Assembly (NCBI GenBank): GCA_949358305.1
Contig: OX442320.1
Coordinates: 11,238,259 to 11,302,258, forward strand
Direction of reading: 5' to 3'
Origin: Strigamia acuminata
Lineage: Eukaryota; Arthropoda; Chilopoda; Geophilomorpha; Linotaeniidae
Length of the DNA stretch: 64,000 nucleotides
Below the pieces are notes generated by a model that saw only the letters and a list, made by a program, of their open reading frames with translations, did no database searches and was not told the DNA's origin. Positions within the stretch are counted from its first letter, which is position 1. Each line of letters begins with the position of its first letter. The translations under genes were made by a program, and so were the position numbers. This document shows, piece by piece, positions 32,230 through 45,219 of this stretch.

Positions 32230-35200
32230 ATGTCCGCTATAAAACGACCGATGATGTCGCAATTGAAAAACAAACCTATGATTGGTAAATTCAAACGGAA
32301 AAACGTAAGAAAAGTGCTAATAAAGTGATTTTAAACGCGAAACTATAACCGATCACATTTTTAACACAGAAAAACGTCGACAGTTCAACGAATAAAAAAC
32401 ACAAACTAAACAACAAGACGAGACGAGATCTAAGTGAAAACATCTCGAGCGAGTCGGACATCAGGTGGGAAATTAATAAATTAATTACATAAATTAAAAA
32501 TAATTTTTTAAATTAATTTTTTCGAAATTATTTCAGCGATGTTGACGATCATGACGAGAAAACTTACTCGTCCGAAGACGACGGAGAAACTGCGCAAGAA
32601 AAACGACTCCGATTGACGAAGAAATACTTGGAAGAGATAGAAATCGAAGGTGGCGAAATATAAAAGGAAAAACGATTTTATTTTAAATTAAAAAATGAAT
32701 TTTTCGATTTTTAGAAAGAAAAAAAGGCGAAGCGGACGAAATCGATAAATCCGTAATAGCGGATCGATTAAAGGACGAAGTGGTAAAAAAATAAATAATA
32801 ATTAAATTTTTCTTGATTTAATTTAAATTAAATTGATTTTTGTTTATTTAATTGTAGTTAGAACAAGCTGGACGTCTGCAGAGGAAAGTAGCGGACGATT
32901 ACGGCGTTTCGCGCGACGTTAAAGTCCTAAATGGACATAAATTACCGTTAACTTGCGTAATTACGTCACAGGACAGTCGATTTATTTACTCGGCGTCGAA
33001 GGATTGTTCGATAATTAAATGTAATGTTGAGAAATGTTTTTTTTTTCGATTTTTAATTTTGATTTTTTTTAGGGGATTTGGAGACGGGGAAGAAAATTAA
33101 AGTGATCAAAGGAGTGAAGAAGAATGATGAGGTCACTAAAGGACATTCGGATCATGTTTTGTGTTTGGCAATTTCATCCGACAATAAATTCCTGGTTTGG
33201 AAACATTTTGTTACGTTATATTGTGGGTGAAATTAATTCTTTTTTTGGAATTTAGGCGTCGGGTTGTAGAAATAAAATCATCAATATATGGAACCCTGTA
33301 ACGATGGATCATGTTCGCATGTTTAAAGGACACAGAGATGCTATTTCGGTACGAAAAGTTAAAATTTTGCGTTTTGGTTCAATTTTTCGCAATTTTTTCC
33401 TTATTTTTGAAATTTTTGTCTGATTTTTCGCAAATATTTCTTCATTTTTGCAATTTTTCGCAATTTTTTCCTCATTTTTGCAATTTTTGTCTGATTTTTC
33501 GCAAATATTTCTTCATTTTTGTCTGATTTTTCGCAAATATTTCTTCATTTTTGCAATTTTTCGCAATTATTTTCTCATTTTTGCAATTTTTGCCTGATTT
33601 TTCGCAAATATTTCTTCATTTTTGCAATTTTTCGCAATTATTTCCTTATTTTCCCCAATTTTTCTCTCATCTTTCCCAATTTTTTCCCCATTTTCCCAAT
33701 TTTTTCCCAATTTTTCTCTTTTTTATCGCAATTTTTCCTCATTTTCGCAATTATTTTTGCATTTTTCACTAATTTTTGGCATTTTAAATTATTTTTAGGG
33801 TTTGTCATTCCGTAAAGAGTCTCACGAGTTGTTCAGTTGTTCGCACGACAGAAGCATTAAAGTGTGGAATTTGGACGAAATGGCTTACGTCGAAACTCTG
33901 TAATAATTTAATTTAATTTAAAAAAAAAATTATTATTGATTTGATTTTGATTTTTTTAGATTTGGTCATCAAGATGCGATCACGTCGATAGATAGTTTGT
34001 ACAGGGACCGAGCTATAACGTCGGGCGGGCGCGACACGTCAGTCAGGATCTGGAAAATCATTGAGGAATCGCAGTTGGTTTTCAACGGGCACTCGTCGAA
34101 TATCGAGTGTGTTCGTCTGATCAATGAGGAGAATTTCATGTCGTGTGGCGATGATGGGTAAGGACTAAGGACGCTTTGGCGATATTAGGATTTGGTGTAG
34201 GAAATGTTTAGGAAATGTCACGTTAAGGTTTTAAAAGTTGTGGTGGACTTTGAGGATTTAAACCTCGAGGTTTTTGTGAGGATTTTACAGTTTTATCTCA
34301 GTTTGATAGGATTTTTTTAGATTTCCTATAATTCGTAGGATTTTTAAGATTTCTTATAACTCGTGGGATTTTTATGATTTCCGACAAATTTTTCTTGGAT
34401 TTTGATAAGATATTTGAGATTTCCTAAAAAATTTGGTTTTTTTTTAGGTTTCCTATGCATTACTAGGATTTCCTACAATTTTTAGGATATTTAAGATTTC
34501 CTAAGATTTTTAAGATGTTTAAGATTTGTTACAATTTTTGGATTTTTTTGGTTTAACAATGAAGGATTTTAAATTTCTTATAAATTCTAGGATTTTTAAG
34601 ATTTCCTACATTCCTTAGGATTTTTTTTAGGTTTTTTATAGATTTCCTACAACAATTTCTAGGATTTCTAAGATTTCCTACAATTCCTAGAATTTCTAAG
34701 ATTTCCTACAATTCCTAGAATTTCTAAGATTTCCTACAACTATTCCTAGAATTTCTAAGATTCCCTACAACAATTCCTACCATAGGATTTCTAAGATTCC
34801 CTACAACAATTCCTACCTTAGGATTTCTAAGATTCCCTACAACAATTCCTACCATAGGATTTCTAAGATTCCCTACAACAATTCCTACCATAGGATTTCT
34901 AAGATTCCCTACAACAATTCCTACCATAGGATTTCTAAGATTCCCTACAACAATTCCTACCATAGGATTTCTAAGATTCCCTACAACAATTCCTACCATA
35001 GGATTTTTAAGATTTCCTAGATTTCCTAGTGTTTTTAGGTTGTCTTTAGATTTCCCACAATAAATTCCTAGGATTTGCAAAATTTATTTTCTACAAATGT
35101 CATAATTCCTAGAATTTCCTACAAATTCTAAGATCGTTTTAGATTTCCTACAACAAATCCTAAAATTTACAAGCTTTCACCAACCCCCAACATTAGTTAA

Positions 35201-35605
35201 CAATCCAGCTAAAACCGGCAATCTTTCAGGGCGATATCATTATGGGGATCCTTGAAGAAGAAACCGTACGCCTCCGTGCACTCAGCGCACGGCATCGACC
35301 CCGAAAACCAACAGCCCAACTGGATCATCAGCATCGCCACTCTCCTCAACACCGACCTCGTCGCGTCCGGCTCCAACGACGGCCACGTCCGCTTCTGGAA
35401 ATGCGGCCCCAACTTCCGAACCCTGACCCCCAAATTCACGCTTCCCTGCCCCGGCTTCATCAACGCCCTCGCCTTCACAGCCGATACCAAACACCTCGTC
35501 GCCGCCACCGGCCAGGAGCACCGTCTGGGGAGATGGTGGCGAAACAAAAAAGCCAAAAACAGCGTCGTAATAATCCCACTAACGAATAAAAAACTAAATA
35601 AATAA
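32230..35605 (+). CDS. RRP9: U3 snoRNP protein U3-55K / RRP9, WD40 protein
   Basis: Nucleolar component of the U3 snoRNP needed for 18S rRNA processing. Ten exons join in frame to 467 residues: 32230-32304, 32370-32464, 32537-32649, 32715-32782, 32858-33020, 33073-33194, 33256-33348, 33799-33899, 33960-34157, 35230-35605. Human RRP9 is 475 residues. The N-terminus is lysine-rich and acidic, then ETAQEKRLRLTKKYLE, typical of the family. From about residue 140 there are seven WD40 blades, e.g. GHRDAISGLSF, GGRDTSVRIWK, and the C-terminal QEHRLGRWW. Seven introns are 52-75 nt; the other two are long and filled by tandem arrays. AATAAA at 35601-35606 overlaps the stop. An in-frame ATG at 32125 exists, but the ATG at 32230 better matches family length. 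Confidence 0.96.
33365..33780. repeat. Pyrimidine-rich array in RRP9 intron 7
   Basis: Degenerate repeats of TTTTTCGCAAATATTTCTTC and CATTTTTGCAATTTTTCGCA. The CGCAAATATT word recurs at spacings of about 71, 32 and 71 bp. It occupies nearly the whole intron (33349-33798). Confidence 0.85.
34300..35160. repeat. Array in RRP9 intron 9 with a 36-bp core
   Basis: The flanks are degenerate TTTCCTACAATTCCTAGGATT words. The core 34755-35010 has seven near-identical 36-bp units (GATTCCCTACAACAATTCCT plus ACCATAGGATTTCTAA), one with ACCTTAGG. Open frames across it (e.g. minus 35080-34724) are repeat artefacts. Confidence 0.93.
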
Positions 35606-35686
35606 ACACGAGCGCTCTATTCACAATTGTTTCATTACGTCGTACAAAAATACACAAAAATACACACAAAAGATACATTATTTAAT
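35601..35686. terminator. Overlapping 3' ends of RRP9 and CAP-D3
   Basis: The two stop codons are only 87 bp apart. Plus-strand AATAAA at 35601-35606 overlaps the RRP9 stop. Minus-strand ATTAAA at 35686-35681 follows the CAP-D3 stop by about 7 nt. The two 3' UTRs probably overlap in antisense. Confidence 0.55.
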
Positions 35687-35692
35687 TACATT

Positions 35693-38600
35693 TCATTGAA
35701 GCTTGCGCAGAACTCCACTGGGTAGTCGCTCCAGCGCAACAATGGGCGACGGCAAAATGGCGGCCGCTTCGTTCAAACGGAAAGTGATGTCCGCCATCGA
35801 TTTATCGGGCGTGCTGATCGCCCGCAACACATTAACTCTTTTTACCTTCTTCGGCGTCGCTAATTTCTCCTCCACATCCTTCAAACTCAACCGGGACAAA
35901 TCCACCACCGGAGAACTCATTTCCGGCGACAACCGCCGCAGCGCAACCACCGGAGTCCGCCTCGGCGTCGAGAGTATTTCTTCCACAAGTTCCGCTCTCC
36001 CTCTAGACGGCGACGATGCCTCAACCTCGGGTTCCGTCCTCCCACTAACCAAATCCCTCTCCATAGCTTCCGCATCTCCGCCATCTTGATTCTCGCTTAT
36101 TTTGACCGGAATTTCCGGACTAACATTCGCCAAACGTGTAATCCGGACGACCGGACTCAACTCCTCGAACTGCATCATCGTCGAGTCCAAATTGAGCGGC
36201 TTCGCGCTCCGCCGCTCGATCAAACCTTTGACGGACTGCAGCACGGCGAGCGGCGTGAACCCCCTAGCGCGCGCATCGTGCTCGGCCAGCGCCGCTCTGC
36301 GCTTACTCGCCCTCTCCTCGTTCATCTGCTCCGTCTCGAAGCGCCTCAAATCGAACTCGATCTCCTTCGCCAACCCTTTATCGGCCGACAACACGTCCTT
36401 GATCTCGTTCTTGTAATCCTTCATCAATTCTTTGAGGAAAAACATCAAATCCTTCAACAAAACCGACTTGTTCGCCTCCAGTTTGTGTTTCAACGAGATG
36501 ACGATCGGAACTATGTTCTCGATCACGTTTTTCTTCACCACCTGCGTCACTATCGTCTTCTTGGCGGTCACAACGACCGCCGCGGCCAAATCGCCCTCGT
36601 CCAAGTCGTCCTGGGGACTCGCGCGCAGCGTCGACAGCTTGATCTCGTCGCACGCGAGGATTTGCAGCCCGTCGCGCACGATCCCCTGGCTGCGGTCGTC
36701 GAGGGGGAGAACGCCGTCCACTATGCCGCCGAGGATGTCCTGCACGATCTTGGCGGTGATCTGGAAGCGGTGTTCGTCCGACATGTTGTCGAGCATGAAG
36801 CGGTAGATCTTGAGGCGCTTGTCTTGGTTGGCGCCGGGGCCGCGGAGGGCGAACAGTTGGATCTCTTGCGGGGTCTGCGGGGTCTGGGTGAGGATGGCGT
36901 GCTCGTAGGCGTGGAGGTGGAAGATGACCTCGACGAAGTGGTTGTAGAACATGTGCGGGTGGCGGTGCAGGAGGATGTGGATGAGGGAGTATTCGGCGAG
37001 GGAGCGGATCTTGTCGTCGTCGTCGGTCAGGCTGGAGATGAAGCGCACGAAGAGGGGGCCTTTCCATTTGATGTAGTCTTCTTGGAGGAGGCTCGTGAGG
37101 AGCATGAGGGTGTGGCGACGGACGGTCGGCGACGGATCTTTGAGGCAAGATGAGATGTTGGACATGTAGCGGTCGACCAGGGCGGTGTATCTGTGGGTTG
37201 GTAAGGGAAGGGGTTAGTTGGCTTTGGTTTTTGGGGTTGGTTTGCGTGGAAATGATGGTTTTGTCATCGTTCATTAAATGTGCTTTATCTTGGTCTAAAA
37301 TGATCATTTTTCACTAAATTTGTGATTTTACGGTCTAAAATGATCGCTTTGCACTAAATTCGTGCTTTTTCTTGGTCTAAAATCAACATTTGTCACTAAA
37401 ATGTGTGATTTTCTGGTCTGAAATGATCATTTTTCACTAAATTTCTGCTTTTTCTTGGTCTAAAATGATCATTTTTCACTGAATTTGTGATTTTACGGTC
37501 TAAAATGATCGCTTTGCACTAAATTCGCGCTTGTTCTTGGTCTAAAATCAACATTTGTCACTAAAATGTATGATTTTCTGGTCTGAAATGATCATTTTTC
37601 ACTGAATTTGTGATTTTGCGGTCTAAATTGATCGCTTTGCACTAAATTCGGCTTTTTCTTGGTCTAAAATCAACGTTTATCACTAAAGTGTGTGATTTTA
37701 CGATCTAAAATGATCGCTTTGCATTAGATTCATGGTTTTTCTTGGTCTAACTCACCATTTTCCATTAAATCTTTGACTATATCGTCTAAAATAATCGTTT
37801 TGCACCAAATTTGTAATTTCTCTTGGCCTAAAATGACCCTTTTGCACAAAAACTAGATTTTATGGTCTAAAAATGACCATTTTTCACAAAATCTCTGATT
37901 TCATGGTCTGTAATGACTACCTTTCACAATCAGTCAATTGTGCGACCTAAAATGACCGTTTTTGCACTTTTTTGCACCTAAAACAATCATTTTCTTAGGA
38001 AATTACGCAATTTTCTGTCCAACCCCAGTACCCAAACCTGCTCGTGTTTACCTGACGCACAAATCGGTCATAATGATGACAATGTTGTTGCGGATCGTCG
38101 CCTCGGTCGATATCTCCAACTCGCGGGCCAGTGCCGGTGCGCATTTCTTGGCCAGGGGTTCGTTCTGAAGGCACAACTTGCCCAGCGTGACAAAAGCGTG
38201 CGCGCGCACTCGGACCGACATCACGGACCCGCTGAATTGGTTCAGCGGCTGCGATTCCCCTTGAGATTGCGGCTGGCTCTGCGACGCTAGTTCGTAAGCG
38301 ACCGAATCTAACAATTTTAAATTTATTTAATTAATTTAATTTAATTTAATTTAATGGTTTACGACGCTCCGGACCGTGAGAATTGATGATTGGCGTGGTG
38401 ATTAAGCTTTGCACGACCAGGAAAATCCTCTTCGGGACCTTGTTGGGGCAATTAATGGCAACTTCGCCCACTGTGTATAAATAAATAATCATTTTGTCTT
38501 CGGTGTCTGCCGAGAGAGGACCGTTTTTCTGTTGCAAAATGGCGTCGCTGAGAAACTCGTCGCATTTCTAAAAAGATGATTAGAAATTTTTAGAAAATAT

Positions 38601-41600
38601 TCGGATTTTTGGAGTTTCTGTAATCGAAAAATCAAAATTTTTGTGATTTTTCAGTAAAATTCGACAAATATTTGTGATTTTTTAGTAAATTAAGACAAAT
38701 TTGTGTCTAAAAATTCGAATTTTAAGTGTAACAATCGAAATTTGTCATTTTAAATCCCAATTTTAGTCGAAAAATCAAAATTTTTGTGATTTTATAGTAA
38801 AATAAGACAAATATTTGTGATTTTTTAGTAAAATAAGACAAATATTTGTGATTTTTTAGTAAAATAAGACAAATATTTGTGATTTTTTAGTAAATTAAGA
38901 CAAATTTGTGTGATTTTTAGTCTAAAAATTCGAATTTTATGTATAACAATCGAAATTTGTCATTTTAAATCCCAATTTAAGTCGAAAAATCAAAATTTTT
39001 GTGATTTTATAGTAAAATAAGACAACTATTTGTGATTTTATAGTAAAATAAGACAACTATTTGTGATTTTTTAGTAAAATAAGACAAATATTTGTGATTT
39101 TTTAGTAAAATAAGACAAATATTTGTGATTTTTTAGTAAATTAAGACAAATTTGTGTGATTTTTAGTCTAAAAATTCGAATTTTAAGTATAACAATCGAA
39201 ATTTGTCATTTTAAATCCCAATTTTAGTCTCAAAATCGAAAAATTCGTCGTTACTTTTAACAATCCGACGGAAAACGACGTCATCAATTTCTTCGCCTCA
39301 TTTTCCGAGTCGGCCAGATGGCAAAAGATCTGATTCAAAGTGGTCAAAGCGGCGCTAACGAGAATCGTTGGAGATGTAAACTGTCTCAAGACATCCTCCA
39401 ACTCGCGCTGGATCTGAACCGCCTCTTCCTGCTCGAGGTACTTGGCGCAATGACCGATTATGTGCAAAATGCGCGTCAAATCCGTGTGCGAACTCTCCTC
39501 GGTGCGCGTCAACCAATGCTCCGCGACCAGCGACACGTTCTTGATGTTCACGTTGTGCGCGATGGCGGACAGGAGCAGCCAAACTGCCCTGGCGTTCGGC
39601 GTCGGGATGTGCGTTTGGAGGATGTTGGTTAAATTGTTTCTGTGGAATAAATTGCGAAATTTTAAAATAGGATTTTATTATTTTTTATTATTTTTTTTTA
39701 CTTGATTTTTCCGTTTTTGGCCCAGGAATGACAGGCCCTGCGAAGGAATCGTTCGGAGCCTTTTTCGGCGATTAGGTTGAGGATTTGCCAGACCATAAGG
39801 TGGCGCTCGTGGAAGGATTTGTTGAAAGCGACTATGTTTTGGAGGATTATGTTTTCCATCACTTCGATGCATTTTTCTTGGACTGAGGTTTCGCGGTCGA
39901 CCATGCATGGTAAGACGCCTGTGGAAAATCGGGGATAAAATGGAAAAAATTGTAATAAAGTGAAAAAAACTGAAATAAAAATGCACAAAATTGATTTTAC
40001 AAATTTCAATTTTTCCTCTTAAAAAAACCACAAATATATATCTTTTTGACTTAAAAATAACAAAAATGACAATTTTTCAGCTAAAAATTTACAAAAATTG
40101 CATTTTTTTAAATAAAAATTTACAAAAATTGCATTTTTTCAAATAAAAATTTACAAAAATTGCAATTTTTCAACTAAAAATTTACAAAAATGACAATTTT
40201 TCAGCTGAAAATTTACAAAAATTGCAATTTTTCAACTAAATGTTTCAAAAATTTCAATTTTTCAACTAAAAATTTACAAAAATTGCAATTTTTCAACTAA
40301 AAATTTACAAAAATGACAATTTTTCAGCTGAAAATTTACAAAAATTGCAATTTTTCAACTAAATGTTTCAAAAATTTCAATTTTTCAACTAAAAATTTAC
40401 AAAAATTGCAATTTTTCAACTAAAAATCGTAAAATTTCACTTTTTTCGTCTAAAAAAAATCCAAAATTTACAAAAATTGCAATTTGTCCATTAAAAAATC
40501 CAAAAAAAAACAATTTCTCAACAAAAAATCCCCAGCCCCCCCTCCCTAAAACCCACAAAAACCAAACAAAACAAAAAAACCCCCTTCTTCCTCATCAATT
40601 ACCTTCCACCCAAACTCCATGCAACAAACAATTGCCAGGATACCTCTCCAACAACGCCGTAATGGACACAATCATCTGCTTCCTCACCAACAACGCCGGG
40701 TCCAAACACCTCAACTGCAAATCCACCAAATTCTCCTTCACCAAATACCTCACATCCAACTTCACGACACTCTCCAACACCTGCAGCGCCGCCTTCCTCA
40801 CAAAAACCTTATCATCATCAAACCTCAGCCTCAAAATCGACATAAAATCCCCAACACCCCCATCCCCTCCCTCCCCACCCCCTTCATTCTCCTTATCCGA
40901 ATCCTCCCCCCTCCCGGGACCCTCAAACAACCCCAAAAAACACCCCCGCAGCCCCTCGTCCCCCGACTGCGCGCAATGTGCCAAAATCTGCAACACCTTC
41001 GACCTCACCGACGACGCCTTGTCGCAAAACCGCGACACAATCATCATCAACAGCTTCTTCTGCTTCTCAGGCCCCCCCGCCGCCCCCCCGCGCCTCTCGG
41101 AACCCTGCTCGAGGAACATGGCGAGCAACTCGATCGTAAACAACCGACAATTGACCCTCGAATGGAGCAACAAACGCTCCAACCACTTGAAAATCGACTC
41201 CGACGCCTCCTCGTCCAGTTTGTCGATGATCGTGGCCACGGAACTGCCCACGCAAACGCGGTGCTCGACGCGGTCGAGGACCCCCACGCACAAATGCTGG
41301 ATCAAAATGCGCGTGCCGTCGCGCGCGTCCGCTCCGAGGGTCTCCAACAAGTGCAAAACGAAGTCGAGGGCTTCGTCGCGGATGTGGGAGCGTTCCAGAA
41401 TGCTCGTCATCATTTGTTTCATCACGTGCGTGTGCGCTTTGTCGGTTTTCCCGTGTAGGGGGAGACACAGCGACTCGAGGCCGAGGTAGCCGAGCTTGGT
41501 CACGTGGTGGTAGGTGCGGAAATCGGTGTCCAGACGCGTCAGTTCGGCCATTCGTTGGATGGCGTGCAGCAGGGATTGTTCGCATTGTTTTAGAGAGAAG

Positions 41601-42392
41601 GTTTTGAAGGTCGAGATCATGTTTTGGAGGACTTTTTCGAAGTGCGACGTGAATTGTTTCATTTCTTGCGAATCCATGGCGGAATCTTCGTCGAAGTCGC
41701 TGTCGTCGCCGAATATCTGCGACAGTCGTTCGTCGTCGAGGTCGTCGTCGGTGTTTTTGCGTTTCTTGCGCTTGGATGCGCTGTTGTTGGTCTTTTCTTT
41801 GCCTCGTTTGCGTTTGAGGGAGGTTCCGTGGACGTGGAGCGCCATTTTGCAGATGTCGAGGCATTTTTGGAACATTAGGGGGTGGAAAACGGAAAAGGCG
41901 TTGCAGCCGGGGGTTTTGAGCAGCGAGAAGTAGAGGTCGGAGGCGTGCAGGGACGTTTCTTTGTCGGATTTGCTCGATGAGAGTTTCTGGCCGCGGTCGG
42001 CGAAGGCGAAACATAGTGCGATGATTTTTTTTATGTTGATTTCGTTTTCGACGAGGATTGTCCAAAATCCGCGGTCAAGGTCGGACTCGGGGACGTCGTT
42101 TACCTAGAAAATGAATTTTTGGGGGTTAATATTGAGTTTTTTTTGTGATTTTTGCGGTTTTTTTGGGGTTTTTTTAAACCTGGTTCCAGTCGCGGCAAAT
42201 GGCGACGGCGTCGCGGAATAAACGGTTCCAATTAGTTTCGTCGTGGGCAGACTCGAAATTGAGCGGGAATTCTTCGATGGAGGTGAAGTCGCTTTCCCAG
42301 ATGTGTTCGGTCCACGAATCGTCTAATTGCGCGGTCAAAAATTGAGAATAAACACGAATGCAACGGCTTTCGTTCGCCGTTGCAGCCGCCAT
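35693..42392 (-). CDS. NCAPD3: Condensin-2 complex subunit D3 (CAP-D3)
   Basis: HEAT-repeat regulatory subunit of condensin II, which compacts mitotic chromosomes. Seven exons (minus): 42392-42180, 42103-40603, 39918-39702, 39639-39255, 38567-38363, 38307-38052, 37190-35693; 1424 residues in frame (human about 1500). Recognisable blocks include [92 protein letters not shown] and [13 protein letters not shown]. All fall in the expected order. An early basic/acidic linker has a nuclear-localisation-like KRKKRKN. The C-terminal tail is disordered and holds [15 protein letters not shown] near residue 1386, matching the conserved mitotic phosphosite region of CAP-D3. Start: MAAATANES at 42392, first ATG giving the family N-terminus. 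Confidence 0.96.
37270..37960. repeat. About 41-bp array in CAP-D3 intron 6
   Basis: GGTCTAAAATGATC-type units recur at 37292, 37332, 37374 and 37416 (40-42 bp apart) and onward with variants ending in ACTAAATT(C/T)GTG. They fill the intron 37191-38051. Confidence 0.88.
38590..39240. repeat. 31-bp array with higher-order blocks, CAP-D3 intron 4
   Basis: AGTAAAATAAGAC words occur 31 bp apart (38827, 38858 and on). A longer block (TCTAAAAATTCGAATTTTA then AACAATCGAAATTTGTCA) recurs three times roughly 220-240 bp apart, showing higher-order duplication. Fills 38568-39254. Confidence 0.92.
40045..40440. repeat. 31-bp array in CAP-D3 intron 2
   Basis: CAACTAAA/CAGCTGAAA words at 40171, 40202 and 40233 give a 31-bp period (TTTACAAAAATTGCAATTTT core). 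It lies in the intron 39919-40602. Confidence 0.9.
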
Positions 42393-43943
42393 TTTTGTGA
42401 GGTTTTTGAAATGAAATGCGCGGGAAAGAGTCGTGCGCGATCGGTCGAGATCGGTGGTTTGAGAATTTGGCACCAGGGCGGGCTGGAATCAATATGGCGA
42501 GGTGGTTTTTATTTAAGCAAATAAGTGGAATAAAATTCGAATTTGAAGGGAAAAATAATTAAAATCAAATGGGGATTAAATCTGGGAGTTAATTCGACTA
42601 TTTTGGCCGTTTTTGTTTTACTTTTTCATCGTGATTTATTATTTATATTCATGTCATGAATCATTTTGTTTTTAGATTAAGAAATTATGCAAAAATTGAG
42701 ATTGGGGAGTTGTGAATTTATTATTCAACTAGATTGATGGGATTTCTTTTTGTCAATGTATAAAATATTTAATAAAAAAATACTTTTAAAAAAAAAATGG
42801 AGGACAACTGTTTTATTGTTAATAAAAATTTCCTTATGAAAGGTCAAAGAAGTATCACTTCCTTAGTTTTTATTTCTTTTAATTCCAGACAACTGAATCT
42901 GAAGAATGGAAATAAAACCCTGAATAATAACATCCCACTTTTTGCTGCACTTGTAATAAGTAGTTCAGACACTCATATCTCCAAGGAATGCAGGAAATGA
43001 GGAAATCAAACATTACAAATCACCCAAAGGGTTTCCAAACATTAAAAATAGACAAAGGCATTGACCCAGACATCGAAAATTGACCAAAAAATAATAATAT
43101 GTCAACACCTGACACAACTAAACTAAAAAATGTAAAAAATTAAATTAAAAATATAAAAATTTCATTTTTTTCTCTTCCAAACATTGAAAAAACAATTAAG
43201 AAAATTGTTTTCATACCACAGACAAATAGGCAGTGGTCATTTAGTGTCCTTGAAAGCCAAACCCAAATACCATCCCGCCTCCTAGTGCCAAATTACCCCA
43301 CCATGGCACAAGCAGAAACCTCTCATCACCATAAAAGTCAAGCTGTTTTTACGAGTTATGATAGGCCTACTATTCAAAATTGAACTTTGCCAATTCCCCC
43401 GACCCGATTCACGCTTGGACAAATGTTTCGTCTTAAAAACCGATCATCCGTTAGGAAAAGCGGGTTTCGCTCGTACTTAATCGCAAAATCAATCATTTTT
43501 GATATCGCAAGTTCGCAACGGAGCTTCGAATGGATATTTTTTCATTTTTATTTCGTAGGATGTAAATTCTCGTGCAAAGAAATGGTTCAAGTGGGTGGGG
43601 ACACGAACCGCGATGGGGATCGATGAGGCAACCAAGTCACGTTCTAGGAGCGCCATTAATTCCTTCGCATTTTGACAGGCCTTTAGATAAGCTACCTGTA
43701 TTCCGTCAGTACTGAATCAACTAAATACGTTTAAAAATGTTTGCAATTTAAATTATGCTCAACAATGCATATAATTTGAATTTCCACTTGCTCAAATGTC
43801 GCCCGACAACTTGTCAAGACTCGTTTTGATCACTATTATTATATTTTTCTACTATTAAATATTCCAGACGTGCACTTACTTAATTATTAGTTTCGGTGTC
43901 TGGCTACCTCCGCCCAGGCTACGCCGATTTACTTCAAATAAAT
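42393..43943. other. Upstream of CAP-D3, no further gene seen
   Basis: Contains the CAP-D3 5' flank. 43380-43680 is GC-richer with an open plus frame (43387-43626) that matches no family I know. No array or transposon end identified. Confidence 0.4.
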
Positions 43944-44116
43944 TCAAGCTACATTGTAAACAACATTCTGACAAAGTTCCCATTTAGTCGGCGATGGCCA
44001 CCACTTCCACGCAGACCTAGAAATTCAACAGAAATTAATTAATCTTACCGCAATGGCGTTTCCGACAGTTCCGGCTTACTTTCGCCCATGGATACTGAAT
44101 CTGATCTAAGCGACAT
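43944..44116 (-). CDS. Candidate two-exon small gene, unknown
   Basis: Minus strand: ATG at 44116, 68-nt exon ending at a good donor (TTGCG|GTAAGA, 44049/44048), then acceptor TTTCTAG| and an exon starting at 44016. Joined, the frame gives 46 residues, beginning MSLRSDSVSMGESKPEL and continuing with a tryptophan-rich SAWKWWPSPTKW, ending at 43944. The flank to the right (44.1-44.3 kb) is GC-rich like a promoter. No known family. The second exon may splice onward instead of ending here. Confidence 0.3.
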
Positions 44117-45219
44117 TGTTTTTTGCAATCTTTTGGTTGCAACAGACCCACGAAGATCTTAATTTCCGAAAAACTATTAACGATCGAATTAACGACGTCA
44201 GCAAGTATTTCGTGGTTTATTTCATCGTGTGTGTTGCGTCCAGCGTCTCGTGGCTCTCTCTCCGTCCGAACACTAACAAAAGTTTAGCCTCATCCCAACT
44301 TTTTGGACAAAATTATGCGATAATTGTGTGAAAAAAGCCATTTAAACGTTGTTTTTGTATCCGTCGAACATCGTCTGTCAGATTGTTTCGGTACTTCCAT
44401 TTCTTGTGTACCAAATCTTACCTGAGAGTTTAATTATTAAACCATATGCTTCCAAGGTGATGTTGAGAAATGTAAAATTCTAAACCATTGTAGTGGTTAA
44501 TGGGTACTCAAGTTTCTGTTATTCTGTAATAAAGGCTAATGATATTTTTATTGCAGTTTGTCTTTGTTTCTCAAAAACCTAAATGGGCAGTTATATCCAC
44601 TTAAAAAAAAACAATAAACTCTTTTCATAATACATTGATGAAAAAAGGAAAGAAAAGGATAATTACCTCACAGTTTGTACACTCAAAATAATAAATAATA
44701 ACACAGTGATTTACAATTTCAAATTATTGCAATTATCTTGTAAAAAGACATTTATTGAGAAGAAATTTAATACAACCAAAGATCAATTACAACCTTTGCA
44801 TGAGACAGTTAATAATTTATTTTGATAGCAATTAAGGATTGGTATACTCATCCCATCTTGATTAATTTGAATATAAATATGAACACTGAGGTCCTTGTTG
44901 TACAATAGCAAGAAAAATGACAACATCATACTTGATCCCACAGCCTTGAACAATGGCAAAGTATTTCTCCCACAGCACTTTGCTTGCTATTGTAAACTTC
45001 ATTCTATTCAAGACTTCATGCAATGGCAGTTAAGTTCAACCAAGCCGTTATGGCAACAGCGAAGTGCTGCATTCAGAGGCAGATCTGCAGGGCCCTTTCT
45101 ACAGCCCTTTTTGGGGCCATTTTCCTAATCTCCTGCGAGCACCGAGGGAACCTATAAATCCACCTCTGACCACATTTCTTCAATAACACAAGCACACCAT
45201 CAGACAATAAATAAAACTA
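44117..45219. other. No gene seen
   Basis: A GC-richer 200 bp, then AT-rich sequence without supported features. Confidence 0.45.

Noticed and set aside
34724-35080. 118-codon minus frame with a 12-residue NLRNPMVGIVVG repeat
   Set aside because: Entirely a translation of the 36-bp array in RRP9 intron 9.
36086-37307. 355-codon plus frame and 309-codon minus frame over the last CAP-D3 exon
   Set aside because: Shadow frames of GC-rich coding sequence; the CAP-D3 frame has clear homology and correct splice phase.
40619-42065. Plus and minus shadow frames of 279-332 codons over CAP-D3 exon 2
   Set aside because: Same reason; the CAP-D3 frame is continuous with the flanking exons.
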